Of a stretch of 64,000 bases of DNA, positions 1 to 10,900 are shown piece after piece. The notes beneath the pieces were generated by a model, which saw only the letters and a list, made by a program, of their open reading frames with translations, did no database searches and had not been told where the DNA came from. Location of the stretch: assembly GCF_021462225.1 (NCBI RefSeq), contig NC_061810.1, forward strand, positions 52,171,031 to 52,235,030, in the 5' to 3' direction. The DNA is from Girardinichthys multiradiatus (taxonomy: Eukaryota > Chordata > Actinopteri > Cyprinodontiformes > Goodeidae). Made by a program: the position numbers and the translations under genes. Numbering within the stretch: position 1 is the stretch's first letter; each line of letters starts with the position of its first letter.

Positions 1-2520
1 CGGCCGGGGACCTGGGCCATGCAGGCCAACCGCTCCAGGCCAAGCACACCCTGCCAGCCGTCCCGGTGCAGTCACAAGACATGCTCTGCCGCCCCACCCA
101 CCCGACCGCCAACCGTAGCCCAGCGCCCGACCCTGGGCCAGGACCACAGAAGGAAGCCATGGAAAGAAGGCCACGGTGGCCCCAGTTACCAGGCACCCCG
201 CCAAACCCACCCCCAAACCCAGGGGTGCCCCAGCCCACCGGCCACCCGCATCCCCGCATGGCGCCCCACGGCCATGCGGGGCAGTCCAGCCCCCCCATCA
301 AAGCGGGGCCACATCCCAATAAACGTCGGCTAAGAACCCCCGCCGGAGCCCAGCACCACCCCAGCCGGCAGACCAGGGCACAAAGCCAGGGGCCGAGATC
401 CAAGGGAACCCAAGCGATCCCGAGAGAGCCGAAACGCCAGCCCAGCACCACACAATCCCCAAGACTTGACCCCCAACCCCAGCTCAAACCCGACTAGAGG
501 GCCCATTCCCTCTCCCGGCCTCCGACCACAGATGGGAAATAGCGAACGGGGGTGTGAAAAGACCCCAAGCCTGCCTCCCCCAGCTCAAATGTGGTGTTGA
601 TGCGCGTTGTTGTAGTGTGCATTTAAAAAGAAAAACGGTGGGGAAGAGGGTCTGCCCCCCCCCCCACTCCACCACTCTGAACCCTCAATGTCTACATGCA
701 ATTATATCCTTAGAGGTGAGCGCAGGCACCAGAGGTTAGGCTGCTAGGATATCCTTCCCTCCTGATGCCATTGAGTGCACCCACACCCAAGACCCTACAT
801 GTGAATGTCATGAAAATTTTATAAGTGAGAGTAAGTTGTTGGCCCTCCATGAGTGGTGTTGTAATAGAGCTGGTGGAGGGAGGTGTCTGGGGATGGGGAG
901 GGAAAGACTTGGGGGCAAACCACTCTCCCAGGGAGCCAGCTCCCCGGCTGACCCCAATAGGCACCCCCGTTTGCCGAGTTCCAACAAAGGAGGGAGGCAT
1001 AGGCACATCTGCCAGGCAAAAAACTAGGGACAGGTAACAGGCCCCGAGAACCAACTAAAAACCGGGACCAACGTCCCCAGCCCCCCCCGGAACCACCCAG
1101 CCCCTCAGACCCTGAACCCCAGCCCTGTTACCCAGTCCGCCACCCGAAGTAGCCACCGACCCCCAACAAAAAGGACCCAGCCACATGCGGCCAAGAATGC
1201 GGCCCCACTCCAAACAAAGGAGAAGGACAGCCCAGCACAACCAAAAAAACGCCACACAAAGGAGGGCACATGACCAGCACGCACAGCCACCCCCGAACCC
1301 ACGGGACAGAGCCAACAGAGCGCCCAGCCCCCGAAGCCCGGCACCAGACAGCAGCCACAACCAGGCAGCAGGGCAACAAAACACATCCCACTCCAACACC
1401 AAGGCCGCCACCAAACCGCACCCGACCCAAAACGGCAGGCCCACCCCCAAATGCAAGCTCCAGGCCTTGATAGGTACATAATAGGCACACAAAGCCCACA
1501 CTGCGCAAATGTGCCCCTACCAGCCCCCCAAAAACGAAGCCCCCCATGAAAGTGCACCCCCACGAAAAGAAGACCCGCACTGTCCAGGACCTAGAACATG
1601 CCCGACACCATATCCCTGCCAGAAGCAGCCCCGCAAAAGGACCCACTCCGTGGCCCACAAAAGGCAAGAGAGCCCACAGAGCCAAAACCAAAACCCATCC
1701 GGAAGCTGAGACCAATCCACCCCGAGACCAACCCCGGCCAACCTGCACACTCGGACCATGCAGACCCCTCCGAACCCCCTCCCCCAGACAGAAAAGGGAC
1801 CAGCGTCAGTAACCGGAACCAAGACAAGGAACCAGAAACTGAGCCGGAACCACCCAAGACCAAACAACGCCCCCAACCATCCAAGCCCAACCACCCCTCC
1901 CCACCCCAGAAGGAAACCTACACCCACCCCAACATTTGAACAACTCCCAGAGCACATAAGACACTGGACACCCAGGCTGACCCCGCCCCGCCCCCTCCCG
2001 CAGACCCTCCTCCCCACCAGCAGAATGTGCTCCTTGAAGGAAGGAGCACCTGCAATGAGATGGGACCTACCTGCCAGTTTCGGAGGCCCTTATGCCCACC
2101 GATACAACAAATGTCCCTGAGCCAGGGCCGGGCGCCCGGGCATGCACCAGCCCAAAACCCCGGCAACATACCCGTCAGGACCCAATACCCCCAAGGCCCA
2201 GCCCGGGGGGCGATACGCCCCAGGGACTCCGAGCCCCAAGCCCACCCCAGACCCACCCAGGAGCAGCACGGGCACCAGGCCAGTGACCTATGTCCGTCGC
2301 CGCAGGCCCCCCAAAAGCATCGCATGCAGCTACCAGATGTCCCCCCAAAGAGCCACCAAAGCCCCACCCCGGCCGGGACCACAGCCCCCAGCGCCAGACC
2401 CCCCAGCGATCCCAGCCCAGGGACACTCCAAATGCCCCAACCCAGACACCCCCCCGAATCCGCCACAACGCCCCACAGGATGAAGCCAAGTCGCCAATTA
2501 AAGGAGCCCAGAGAGATTGA
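1..2520. other. GC-rich, strongly C-biased tract; possible L1 3' UTR (minus strand)
   Basis: The + strand is packed with C and short CCA/CCC/ACC runs and has few T residues until about 2500. Open frames on both strands are long only because stop codons are rare in this composition. Their products are Pro-rich (+) or Gly/Trp/Val-rich (-), without recognisable domains. The tract begins just downstream of the stop of the minus-strand L1 ORF2 at 2552. A long G-rich 3' UTR of that element is therefore the simplest reading; this is inference. It could instead be an unrelated GC-rich intronic or repeat segment. No CFAP44 exon was found in it. Confidence 0.4.
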
Positions 2521-2551
2521 TCTGACGTGGAGGCAGAGGCTGTCTCAAGGC

Positions 2552-3817
2552 TTATATAATCGGACAGAAAATATTTCTATACTGATTCATATTAAGAAGG
2601 TTTTTATTTTTCCAGTTCATGAGGATAGTTTTCTTAGCGATGCATAAGGCAGTGAAAACCATGTGAACTGAATTTGTCTCTATGATGACATCATCAAAGT
2701 TGCCCAACAAGCAAAGTGAAGGGGAAGGTGAAATATTACATCTCAGACACTTTGATAAGTCTTCACATATCAGGCACCAAAACCTCTGAACAGGTGTACA
2801 TAACCATAGTGCATGGATATAATTATCTGGTATATTGCTTGTGCAGTGTAAACAAATATTGGAAGGTGCCAAGCCCATCCTGAACATCCGTTGACCTGTA
2901 TAGTATACTCTATGAAGGATTTTATATTGTATTGATTGCAAACTGGGGTTACTTGTCAGTTTAAAAGTTCTGGAACATATCTGAGACCAGAATGTTTGGT
3001 CAAAGTTAACTGATAAGTCCACCTCTCATTTTGTAATAGGAAGGGAAATTGATTTATCTATATTAGACATTGTCCTGTATATTTTAGACATTAATTTGGG
3101 GGGGTTGAGTTTTAGGAACTCTACACTTGATGGAATTTGTAACCCAACGTTAAGTCTAAATTTATTTTTTATTATCGAAGTAATTTGTTGATATTCTAAA
3201 AATGTATTCTTGTCCATCCCGTATTGTATAATTAATCTGTTAAATGGGATGAACTGAATTCCTTCAAATATATGTTCCAGGTATTCAATTCCTTTACTCC
3301 TCCAATCTGGAAAATGTATCATATTATTTTTTTGTAGGATGTCAGGGTTGTTCCAGATGGGTGTACGTCTGCATGGGATTAGTGAAGACCTTGTCATTTT
3401 TAGATATTCCCACCATGCTGTCAGAGAAGTGTTGACGTTGAGGCTTTTGAAGCATACATGCCGTTTTATATTTGAGCTAATAAATGGTAAATCTGAAATC
3501 TTAATATTATTGCATAATGTCTGTTCTACGTCTAGCCAGGGTTCATCTAGAGGACTGTGTTTAAACCATTTTGAGATGTAATGTAGCCTGTTAGCTAAGA
3601 AGTAAAGATGAAAGTTAGGCAGATCTAATCCTCCTTTATCTTTGCTCTTTTGTAGTGTTTTTAGGCTAATACGTGGGGGCTTATCTTTCCAGAGAAATTT
3701 AGTGATGGAGGAATCCAGAGATCTAAACCAGTCAGATGACGGTTTATTCGGAATCATTGAGAATAAGTAATTGATTTTTGGCAAGACCATCATTTTTATT
3801 GAAGCAACCCTGCCCAT
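2552..3817 (-). pseudogene. L1 ORF2 C-terminal fragments
   Basis: Two open pieces (3817-3026 and 3022-2552) lie just beyond a short break after the RT domain. They show the thumb-like segment ISLKTLQKSKDKGGLDLPNF near residue 50 of the first piece. In the second there is a Cys/His cluster (CLHCTSNIPDNYIHALWLC), which resembles the C-terminal zinc-knuckle-like region of L1 ORF2. They read as one protein interrupted by an in-frame stop between 3026 and 3022. Confidence 0.75.
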
Positions 3818-3838
3818 GAGTGATATGGGTAGAGATTT

Positions 3839-4999
3839 TCATCTAGCGAGATCATCTTGCACTTTTTTTAAGAGCGGGATGTGGTTTAGTTTTGTTAAAT
3901 CTGCTAATCTAGGAGAGACATTAATGCCCAAGTATGTAATATTCCCTGACTGTAGTTGTATATTAGGAAAATTGTTGAAAGAACAATTAATTGGAAGAGC
4001 TGTCGATTTTAACCAATTTATAGAATAGTCTGAAATTCTTGAGAAAGAATTAATCAATCCAATCACCTGAGCGACAGAGGTTTGCGAATGCTGGAGAAAG
4101 AGTAATACGTCATCTGCATAAAGACATATTTTATGTTCAATATTCCTGCATTTTATGCCTTTAATATCTTTAATTTGTCTGATTGCTGCTGCTAGTGGTT
4201 CAATAAAAATAGCAAATAATGAGGGTGAAAGTGGGCATCCCTGCCTGGTGCCCCTCTGAAGACAGAAGCTGGAAGATGTTTGGTTATTTGTTCTGATACA
4301 TGCCGCTGGGGAACTGTATAATATTTTTATCCAGTTTATGAAAGAGCTTCCAAAACCAAATTTAGTCAAGGTTGCAAACAAGAATTTCCAGTTAACTCTA
4401 TCAAATGCTTTTTCTGCATCTAGAGATAATATATTGGTCTCAATATTTTTACTGTAGGAATAATCTATTAAATTAAGTAATCTGCGTGAATTAGTGGATG
4501 AATGCCTACCTTTAATAAATCCAGTTTGGTCAGGATGTATTATGAGAGGAGAAACCTTTTCTAGTCTTTTTGCGAGGGCTTTACAAATTATTTTGAGATT
4601 GACGTTAATAAGGGATATGGGTCGGTAGCTGGTAGGGAGTACTGGGTCTTTTCCTGGTTTTAACAAGAGAGTGATGTTGGCAGAATTTATATTTGGCGGA
4701 AGTCTGCCATTTTTTTCGGTTTCCAGCACCATTCTTTGGAATATTGGAGCCAAAATATTCCAGAATTCTTTGTAAAACTCTGTTGGGAATCCATCTGGGC
4801 CTGGAGCCTTTTTATTGGGCATGCTTGTGAGAGCTTCTTGGATTTCAGCTGAAGTCAGTGGTACATCCAGGGCCATCGCTTGATTACCTGATAGTTTAGG
4901 AATTGTTACCTTATCCAGAAATTGATCAATGTCGTTATCTGACGGGTCTATCTGTGGTGAGTATAAAGCTTGGTAGAAATCTCTGAAAGTGCTGTTCAT
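3839..4999 (-). pseudogene. L1 ORF2 fragment: reverse transcriptase
   Basis: This 386-codon frame carries the RT fingers and palm: KAPGPDGFPTEFYK near residue 65, SYRPISLINVNLK near 125, LSLDAEKAFDRVNW near 193, [15 protein letters not shown] near 250, and the catalytic YADDVLLFL near 295. The aspartates of the YADD box are present, so this piece is well preserved. It is out of frame with the endonuclease piece upstream and with the C-terminal piece at 3817. Confidence 0.9.
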
Positions 5000-5138
5000 T
5001 CTTTCAGGATCATAAACTGTATTCCCTGTCGAGTCTTTTACAGCAAATATCGTTGTTCTTTCTTTATTTTTAGTTGCTTAGCTAAAAAGCTACCTGATTT
5101 ATTGCCATGTTCAAAGTTTTGTATATGAAGTCTTTGTA

Positions 5139-6197
5139 TTAAGAATTGGGTTTTTTTGTCGATGATTTCATTAATTCTAGTTTGGCTTTACGTAGTTTGC
5201 CCAACTTTTCCTCTTCCTGGGAAGCATCTAACAGTTTAATAGTTTCTTCTAATTCCTGAATACGTTTGTTTTCTTTTTTCTTCTTATGTGATGAGAATGA
5301 GATTATTTTACCTCTCATCACTGCTTTCCCAGCCTCCCAGAGAACAGATGTTGATGTACCTGGGATATCATTGAATTCCAAATATGAAGTCCACTCTTTT
5401 TTAAAATATTTAATAAATTCTTTGTCCTTAAGCAATGATGTATTAAACCTCCAGTTTTTGCTTTGTGGGTTTTCTTTCTTATTTACTAGAGTTAAGGAAA
5501 CAGGTGCATGATCGCTGACAGCTACAGGGTGTATCTCAGTGTCTGAAATGTCAGTCAACAATGAGCTGCTGACTAAGAAATAATCCAGACAAGAGTAAGA
5601 TTGATGGACATGTGAGAAGAAAGTATATTCTCTGTGATTAGGGTGAAGAGATCGCCATGCATCGCAAAGTCCATAATCACTCATGTACTGTTTAACTATA
5701 TTTATTGATTGCCAACAGCGCTGAGTCCCTGTTGTACTCCGCCTGTCTATTTCTTCGTTTAGACCAAAGTTGAGATCGCCCCCAAGAAGAAGTGAGCAAT
5801 CCAAGTGTTTAGACAGTGCAGAAAAAAAAGAATGGAAAAATGGGGGGTCATCAACATTTGGGGCATATATACTGACAATACATATCTTTTGGTTATGTAT
5901 AGATATTTTTATTATTATAAATCTACCCTCTGGATCTATAACTGTATCTAATACTGTAAAGTTAACATTTTTGTGAATTAAGATCGCTACTCCCCTTTGC
6001 CTAGAATTATAGCAGGCAGAAAACAGATTAGGAAACTCATGTGATTTAAGATCATTTGCAGCTGTGGCAGATTTATGAATCTCTTGTAATAAGACAACGT
6101 CTGCCTGTAGTCTTTTAAGCTGATTAAAAATTTTTAACTTTTTCTCTCTGGTGGCGGCTCCATGCACATTCCATGTGAGAAACCTTAATGTGCCCAT
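5139..6197 (-). pseudogene. L1 ORF2 fragment: APE-type endonuclease
   Basis: A 352-codon frame opens with MGTLRFLTWNVHG. Endonuclease motifs follow in order: LLQEIH near residue 38, IVSIYAPN near 108, LLGGDLNFG near 136, and a C-terminal SDHAPVSLTL near 230. These residues form the metal and phosphate site of APE-type LINE endonucleases that nick the target to prime reverse transcription. The N-terminus looks complete. The frame then runs into a Lys-rich stretch and stops at 5139, about 140 bases before the next ORF2 piece opens, so the polyprotein is interrupted. Confidence 0.85.
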
Positions 6198-6645
6198 AGT
6201 TGTGCGTGTATCGCTAACATTGTACAGCGCATGTCACCACAGAAACAGATAGACCCAAGTGAAATCATAGTCAGTGCTTGGGGTTGCCTGATATGAAGTC
6301 CCGAAGCAGAGATATGGCAGGGAAAAAGACAGAAAATTAAGAGGCTGCTGCGGGTAAGAAGGGATGAGAGATATAAGGTTATGTTAATAGATATTTGTGT
6401 GTATGTGAGTGTGCTTTTTGTGTGTGACAGAGAGAAAAGAGAGTGACAGAGAGGGGTGGTAACAAGTGTAAAAAATAAGAGGAAGATGAGAGACAAAAAA
6501 GGAGCAGATACCCAATAGCCCAGCCTTGGGTCCACCCACATCAAACAATGCAAACAACATGAGCTGTGCTTTACATTAGATTTGCCAGATATCTAACCTC
6601 TTATCTAACCAGTGTTACATGTTATATATTAACCTGCTGTTGCTC

Positions 6646-7476
6646 CTAATAAAGCCAGGGAGTGATCTCCCGATCTCTAAACAACTGACCATTGATATAA
6701 AGTTTGTCTACAGCCACTGTAGCTCTAATGCCTTCTCTGATATATTTCTTCCTAATTGGGAATAAAACACGTCTCCGATCGAGGATCTCCTTTGGGAACT
6801 GGTCATTGACGCTGAAGTTCGTTCCCCGCAGCTCTCTGCCCCGACCTCTGACCTGCTCTTTTTGTTTATAGTGCTCGAATTTTGCTACAATTGGCCGAGG
6901 TCGGCTGTGTTCGGGTTTCTTACCTCCGAGCCGGTGAACACGATGGAAAGTGATGTTTTTTACCTCGTCACTTGGGAGTTTTAGCTGACGTTGGAGAAAT
7001 TCACGGACCGTGGATTTGGCGTCCTCCTCTGCCCGTTCCGGGATACCGGAGAAAACAAGGTTGTCCCACATGCCCCGGGCCTGTATATCCAGGATGGTCT
7101 CCTTCATTTTTTTATTTTCTCCGGACAGCTGCGTCATTTCATCGGTGAGTGTTTTCACGCTATCCCTCAGTGTTTGGTTCTCAGCTGTTAGCGAAGCGAG
7201 TTGTTCTTGGCTAAACTCCAGAGACTCCCTCAGAGCTTGAAATTCCCTGTGGAGAACCTCCACCAGGGCGAGACAGGCATCCAGGCTGGTTAGCTTCTTA
7301 TCAATAGAGTCCAGGACATCAGTGTAGCTTTTCTCTGGAGAGATAGTGGAGGTGCTGGTCGAGCACTCTGAACGGGTGCATTTTGATGTTGGTGTGGCCA
7401 TGGGTGGATATTTTTGTGGCTTGCCCATTACAATGTTATCAAAACATACGTCCACGTAGCTCTCCAGGTTGTCCAA
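6646..7476 (-). CDS. L1 ORF1-like RNA-binding protein (transposon)
   Basis: The frame is intact at 276 codons, starting MDNLESYVDVCF. ORF1 proteins of L1 elements trimerise and coat the element RNA as a chaperone (family knowledge). A long coiled coil is visible at about residues 55-135 (LDACLALVEVLHREFQALRE and the following heptads). It is followed by an RRM-like core with DNLVFSGIPE near residue 140 and RVHRLGGKK near 180. A basic C-terminal domain follows (RPRPIVAKFEHYKQKEQV near 195). That is the usual L1 ORF1 order. It is intact here although ORF2 is broken, so its coding state alone does not imply activity. Confidence 0.8.
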   Translation of the reverse strand: MDNLESYVDVCFDNIVMGKPQKYPPMATPTSKCTRSECSTSTSTISPEKSYTDVLDSIDKKLTSLDACLALVEVLHREFQALRESLEFSQEQLASLTAENQTLRDSVKTLTDEMTQLSGENKKMKETILDIQARGMWDNLVFSGIPERAEEDAKSTVREFLQRQLKLPSDEVKNITFHRVHRLGGKKPEHSRPRPIVAKFEHYKQKEQVRGRGRELRGTNFSVNDQFPKEILDRRRVLFPIRKKYIREGIRATVAVDKLYINGQLFRDREITPWLY

Positions 7477-7700
7477 GGTTTCCTCGTCCAGTTTGTTTTA
7501 TTGGAAAAATATGAAACAGTGGTTAGTATTTTACACGTTTCTATGTTCGGCTTGAATTTATTGGCTTGTTTTACCTGAGTTCTGTCGTGTTTGTTTACCA
7601 ATATACCGCCATATTACTTACGTACAACTCTCGCGAGATCTCAGCCGCTCATCACCAGATCTGCCGAGTGTCTTCCAGGCGCCCTCAAGTCTTTTTAAAT

Positions 7701-7980
7701 GGACAATTTTGGCCCTCATGGCGAAGCGTTTGGACACCAGTGATCTTTACCAAATAAATGTATCTCACTGTTGCATATTGGATTCACAGAAAGTCACCTT
7801 ATCTTTTCCCTCAGTCTGAACAGGAGTTTGTTGAGCTAACTTCATCATGCTACCGTGGTTAAGTTTCGTCTGTATGGTGCTGAACTCACATTGTTTGGTC
7901 AGAGATTACCTTCCACATCAAGCTCTGGAAGAGTCCAAAGAATGAACATTTCCTTAAAGTTTTTGTCCCTTTGCTGTTAG
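7701..7980 (+). other. Intron remnant before the first visible CFAP44 exon
   Basis: About 280 bases between the L1 5' end and the acceptor at 7979-7980. The stretch at 7720-7742 resembles the end of a DNA transposon (a motif ending gtttggacacc). No upstream CFAP44 exon is apparent here. The polypyrimidine tract before the acceptor is short but adequate. Confidence 0.5.
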
Positions 7981-10900
7981 GTGGTGTCGGGCACAGAGTG
8001 GGGCAACTTACTGCTGTGGGAAGGAAACACCGTCCGGGTGGAGATATGCCAAAAAGAGGAGCGGAACTGCCATGTTGGGATGGTCCAGCCATTCAACCTG
8101 GAAGATGGACAACTGATGACATTTGGTGCTGATGGAGCTGTTCGGGTAAAACAAACGTAGAAATGAATGTAAAAATCAATCAGGAATGTTTTATTTTTAT
8201 CTCTAACCTGATGTTTCATTTCTCACTGCAGGTCTGGGACCTTGAGAGGATCAACACAGCCAACATCAGCGGCACCAGCAGCAGGTTTGAGATGGAGCCC
8301 ATCAATGAGCTGGTGGTTGGACACAACGTTTGGCTTTCTTCTGTGGTCAGGAGCTCCCTGCCTGACTCCTACATCTGGTTTGTTCAGGTCTGAGAACAAA
8401 AACACCATGAAAGCATCTGCAGCTCAACTCAAACTCCACATTCATCCTGGTCTCTCTGCTGTCTTACAGGATTCTAATGGAGCCATCTGGAAACTGGATC
8501 TCTCCTTCACCAACATGGTGAGTACCTTACAGCATCCATCCATTCATTGGTCCATCCATCCATCCATCCATCCATCCATCCATCCATCCATCCATCCATC
8601 CACCCGTCCATCCATCCATCCATCCATCCATCCATCCATCCATCTATCCATCCATCCATCGATCCATCCATCTATCCATCCACCCATCCATCCATCCATC
8701 CATCCACCCAAACACACCCATCCATCCATCCATCCATCCATCCATCCACCCGTCCATCCATCCATCCATTCATCCATCCATCCATCCATCCATCCACCCA
8801 CCCACCCATCCAATGTAAGTTACAATCATGCTTGTTGTTGGTCTGTAACCAGTCCAGTCATCCTCCTAACTGGTACAAAAGCTTTCTGTAAGTGACATTG
8901 TTTGGTCCTATAGGAGAACCCCACTCTAGCATTCTGTGTTCAGTAGTCAGCTTGTCTACTGACAGTATTTTCCACAACTTCTGTGGTTTTGTTCAGGCTG
9001 CTGATCCAGAGTGTCTGTTTTCCTTCCACTCCGGGGCGATCCAGGGCCTGGATGTGTCGAAGAAATCCCACCTGATGGCCACCACCACTCTGGACCGTGA
9101 GTCCAGCATGGCGTCACCTTCTCACCGAATGTTAACGCGTGTAAACACACAAGAAGTTTAAAACAGATGCTTTAGCTGCTTGTGTCGTTCCATCCAGGTT
9201 CAGTCAGGGTGTTTGACTTCGTGGCTAATAGAGAACTCATAACTACCCGCTTTAATCAGGGAGGAACCACGCTCGGCTGGGCTCCACCTATGGTGAGTGT
9301 GATGGTGTGAGAGTGAATCCCACAAACAGTCAGAGGCAAAACTAAGTACACCCTTGCTGCTTCCTCAGGGATTAGAGTAGGAGCCTGGTGCTGCAGATCA
9401 AGGGCAATCCAATGGGTTTTTACACATTGTTAAGGTGGAAAGACATCATCAATGAACAGTGGCGGTTTTTCAAATGGGCCATATGGACAGTTGTCCAGGG
9501 CAGCATGAGGTAGGAGAGCAAATAAGCAACAAAATAAAAATATGATTAACTTATATTTGACTAGTTCCCAGAACAAGTTTTTTATTGTTTTTATGTCAAT
9601 CATGTGGGACTTTACTCTACTGCTGAACATAGCAAGACTAGCTTATGTGTAGCACTGTTCTGCATTTTATTCCATATCGGAATCTAATTTTCTCATTTTA
9701 ATTGGTTGCTATAGTCCATCATTTTACACAGAGACCGATTATTAAAGTGGAAAACTGTTAAGGTCAGTTGTGAAGCACAGTAGTGGAGGGCTGATAATTG
9801 GGCTTGTTTGGCAGCCACTGAGTAGACCATGACCTCATCTTTTCACCAAAGTATTCTGTAGTCAAATGTGAGGCCATCTGTCCAACAGTTGAAGCTTGGT
9901 CCAAACTGGGTCATCAGTGGAACCATGATCCCAAACACGGAGGCTAATCTATAACAGAATGGCTGGAGATGAAAATAATCAAAACAAGTCAAACCTCAAC
10001 TTGACTTGACTTGGCTGTGATAGGACCTTTGGAAACAAATGTCTGCAAACGTCAATTAAATGAAGCAACGCTATAAAGAGAAAAGCGGGCCAGAAGTTCT
10101 CCAGAACCATGTGAGACCGATAAAGTCAAGCCACTGGGAAGTCATTGCTGCTATAGATGGTTCTGCAAGCTCCTCTATCATGGCATGTTCTTATTTTCTA
10201 TGTACAAGAAAATAACTTCTGCAGCTGCTGTGTTGCTCTCAGGTTAACCAGAGCGGAGGGTTACTGGTGACTGGGTTTGAGGATGGGGTGGTCCGTTTAC
10301 TGGAGCTGTACAACCCTCAGAGGCTGCAGGGGGCTGCTGAGCGGAGCCCCGAGACAGACGCTCAGCTGCGCCTCAGACAGGCTTTCAAACCTCACAACGC
10401 TCCTGTTTCTGCTGTGGCGTACGATCGAAGCGGAGAGATCCTGGCCACAGGGGTGAGTCGGGTTCAAATGTTCTGTATTTATGCTGCTTGATATGTGAGC
10501 AGAACAGCTCAACAAAAACATGTTTCTATCTGATCAAATCAATCAAAGTAGGACAAATTATTTGTTAAATTTGGAACAGAAACCTGCACAGATGGCTTAT
10601 TATATGCAGTGGAATCCAAAAGTTTTCACACCTCTTGAAAGTTTTCACATCTTTGTCACATTATTACCACAAACTTTAATTCATCTTATTTGTATGTTGG
10701 GCAATTTTGCCAAAGCAAAACATACCACCAGAGCTGCAATGGAATGGTTTAGATCAAAGCATATTCATATGTTAGGATGGCCTAGTCAAAGTCTGTGTTT
10801 AAATCCGTGGAATAATCTACGTCAAGACTCACCATCCAGTCTGATTGAGCTCGAGCTGTTTTATGAGACAAATGAGCAGAAATTTCAGTCACTCTGGTGG

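Larger units (their letters stand above)
2552..7700 (-). mobile_element. L1-clade LINE, nearly full length, decayed
   Basis: Read on the minus strand, the order is 5' region (about 7700-7477), ORF1 (7476-6646), a 448-bp spacer, then ORF2 in pieces: endonuclease (6197-5139), reverse transcriptase (4999-3839) and C-terminal pieces (3817-3026, 3022-2552). The two-ORF layout with an APE-type endonuclease and a coiled-coil ORF1 is that of the L1 clade, as in fish L1 lineages. ORF2 is split by at least three frame breaks, so the copy is inactive. It sits antisense in an intron of CFAP44, upstream of the first visible exon. The right boundary is approximate. Confidence 0.85.

Noticed and set aside
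66..2500. Several open frames of 100-200 codons on both strands
   Set aside because: They are Pro- or Gly/Trp-rich by base composition, overlap each other in many frames and show no domain.
8544..8895. Open frames reading SIHP or DGWM
   Set aside because: These are products of the CATC microsatellite.
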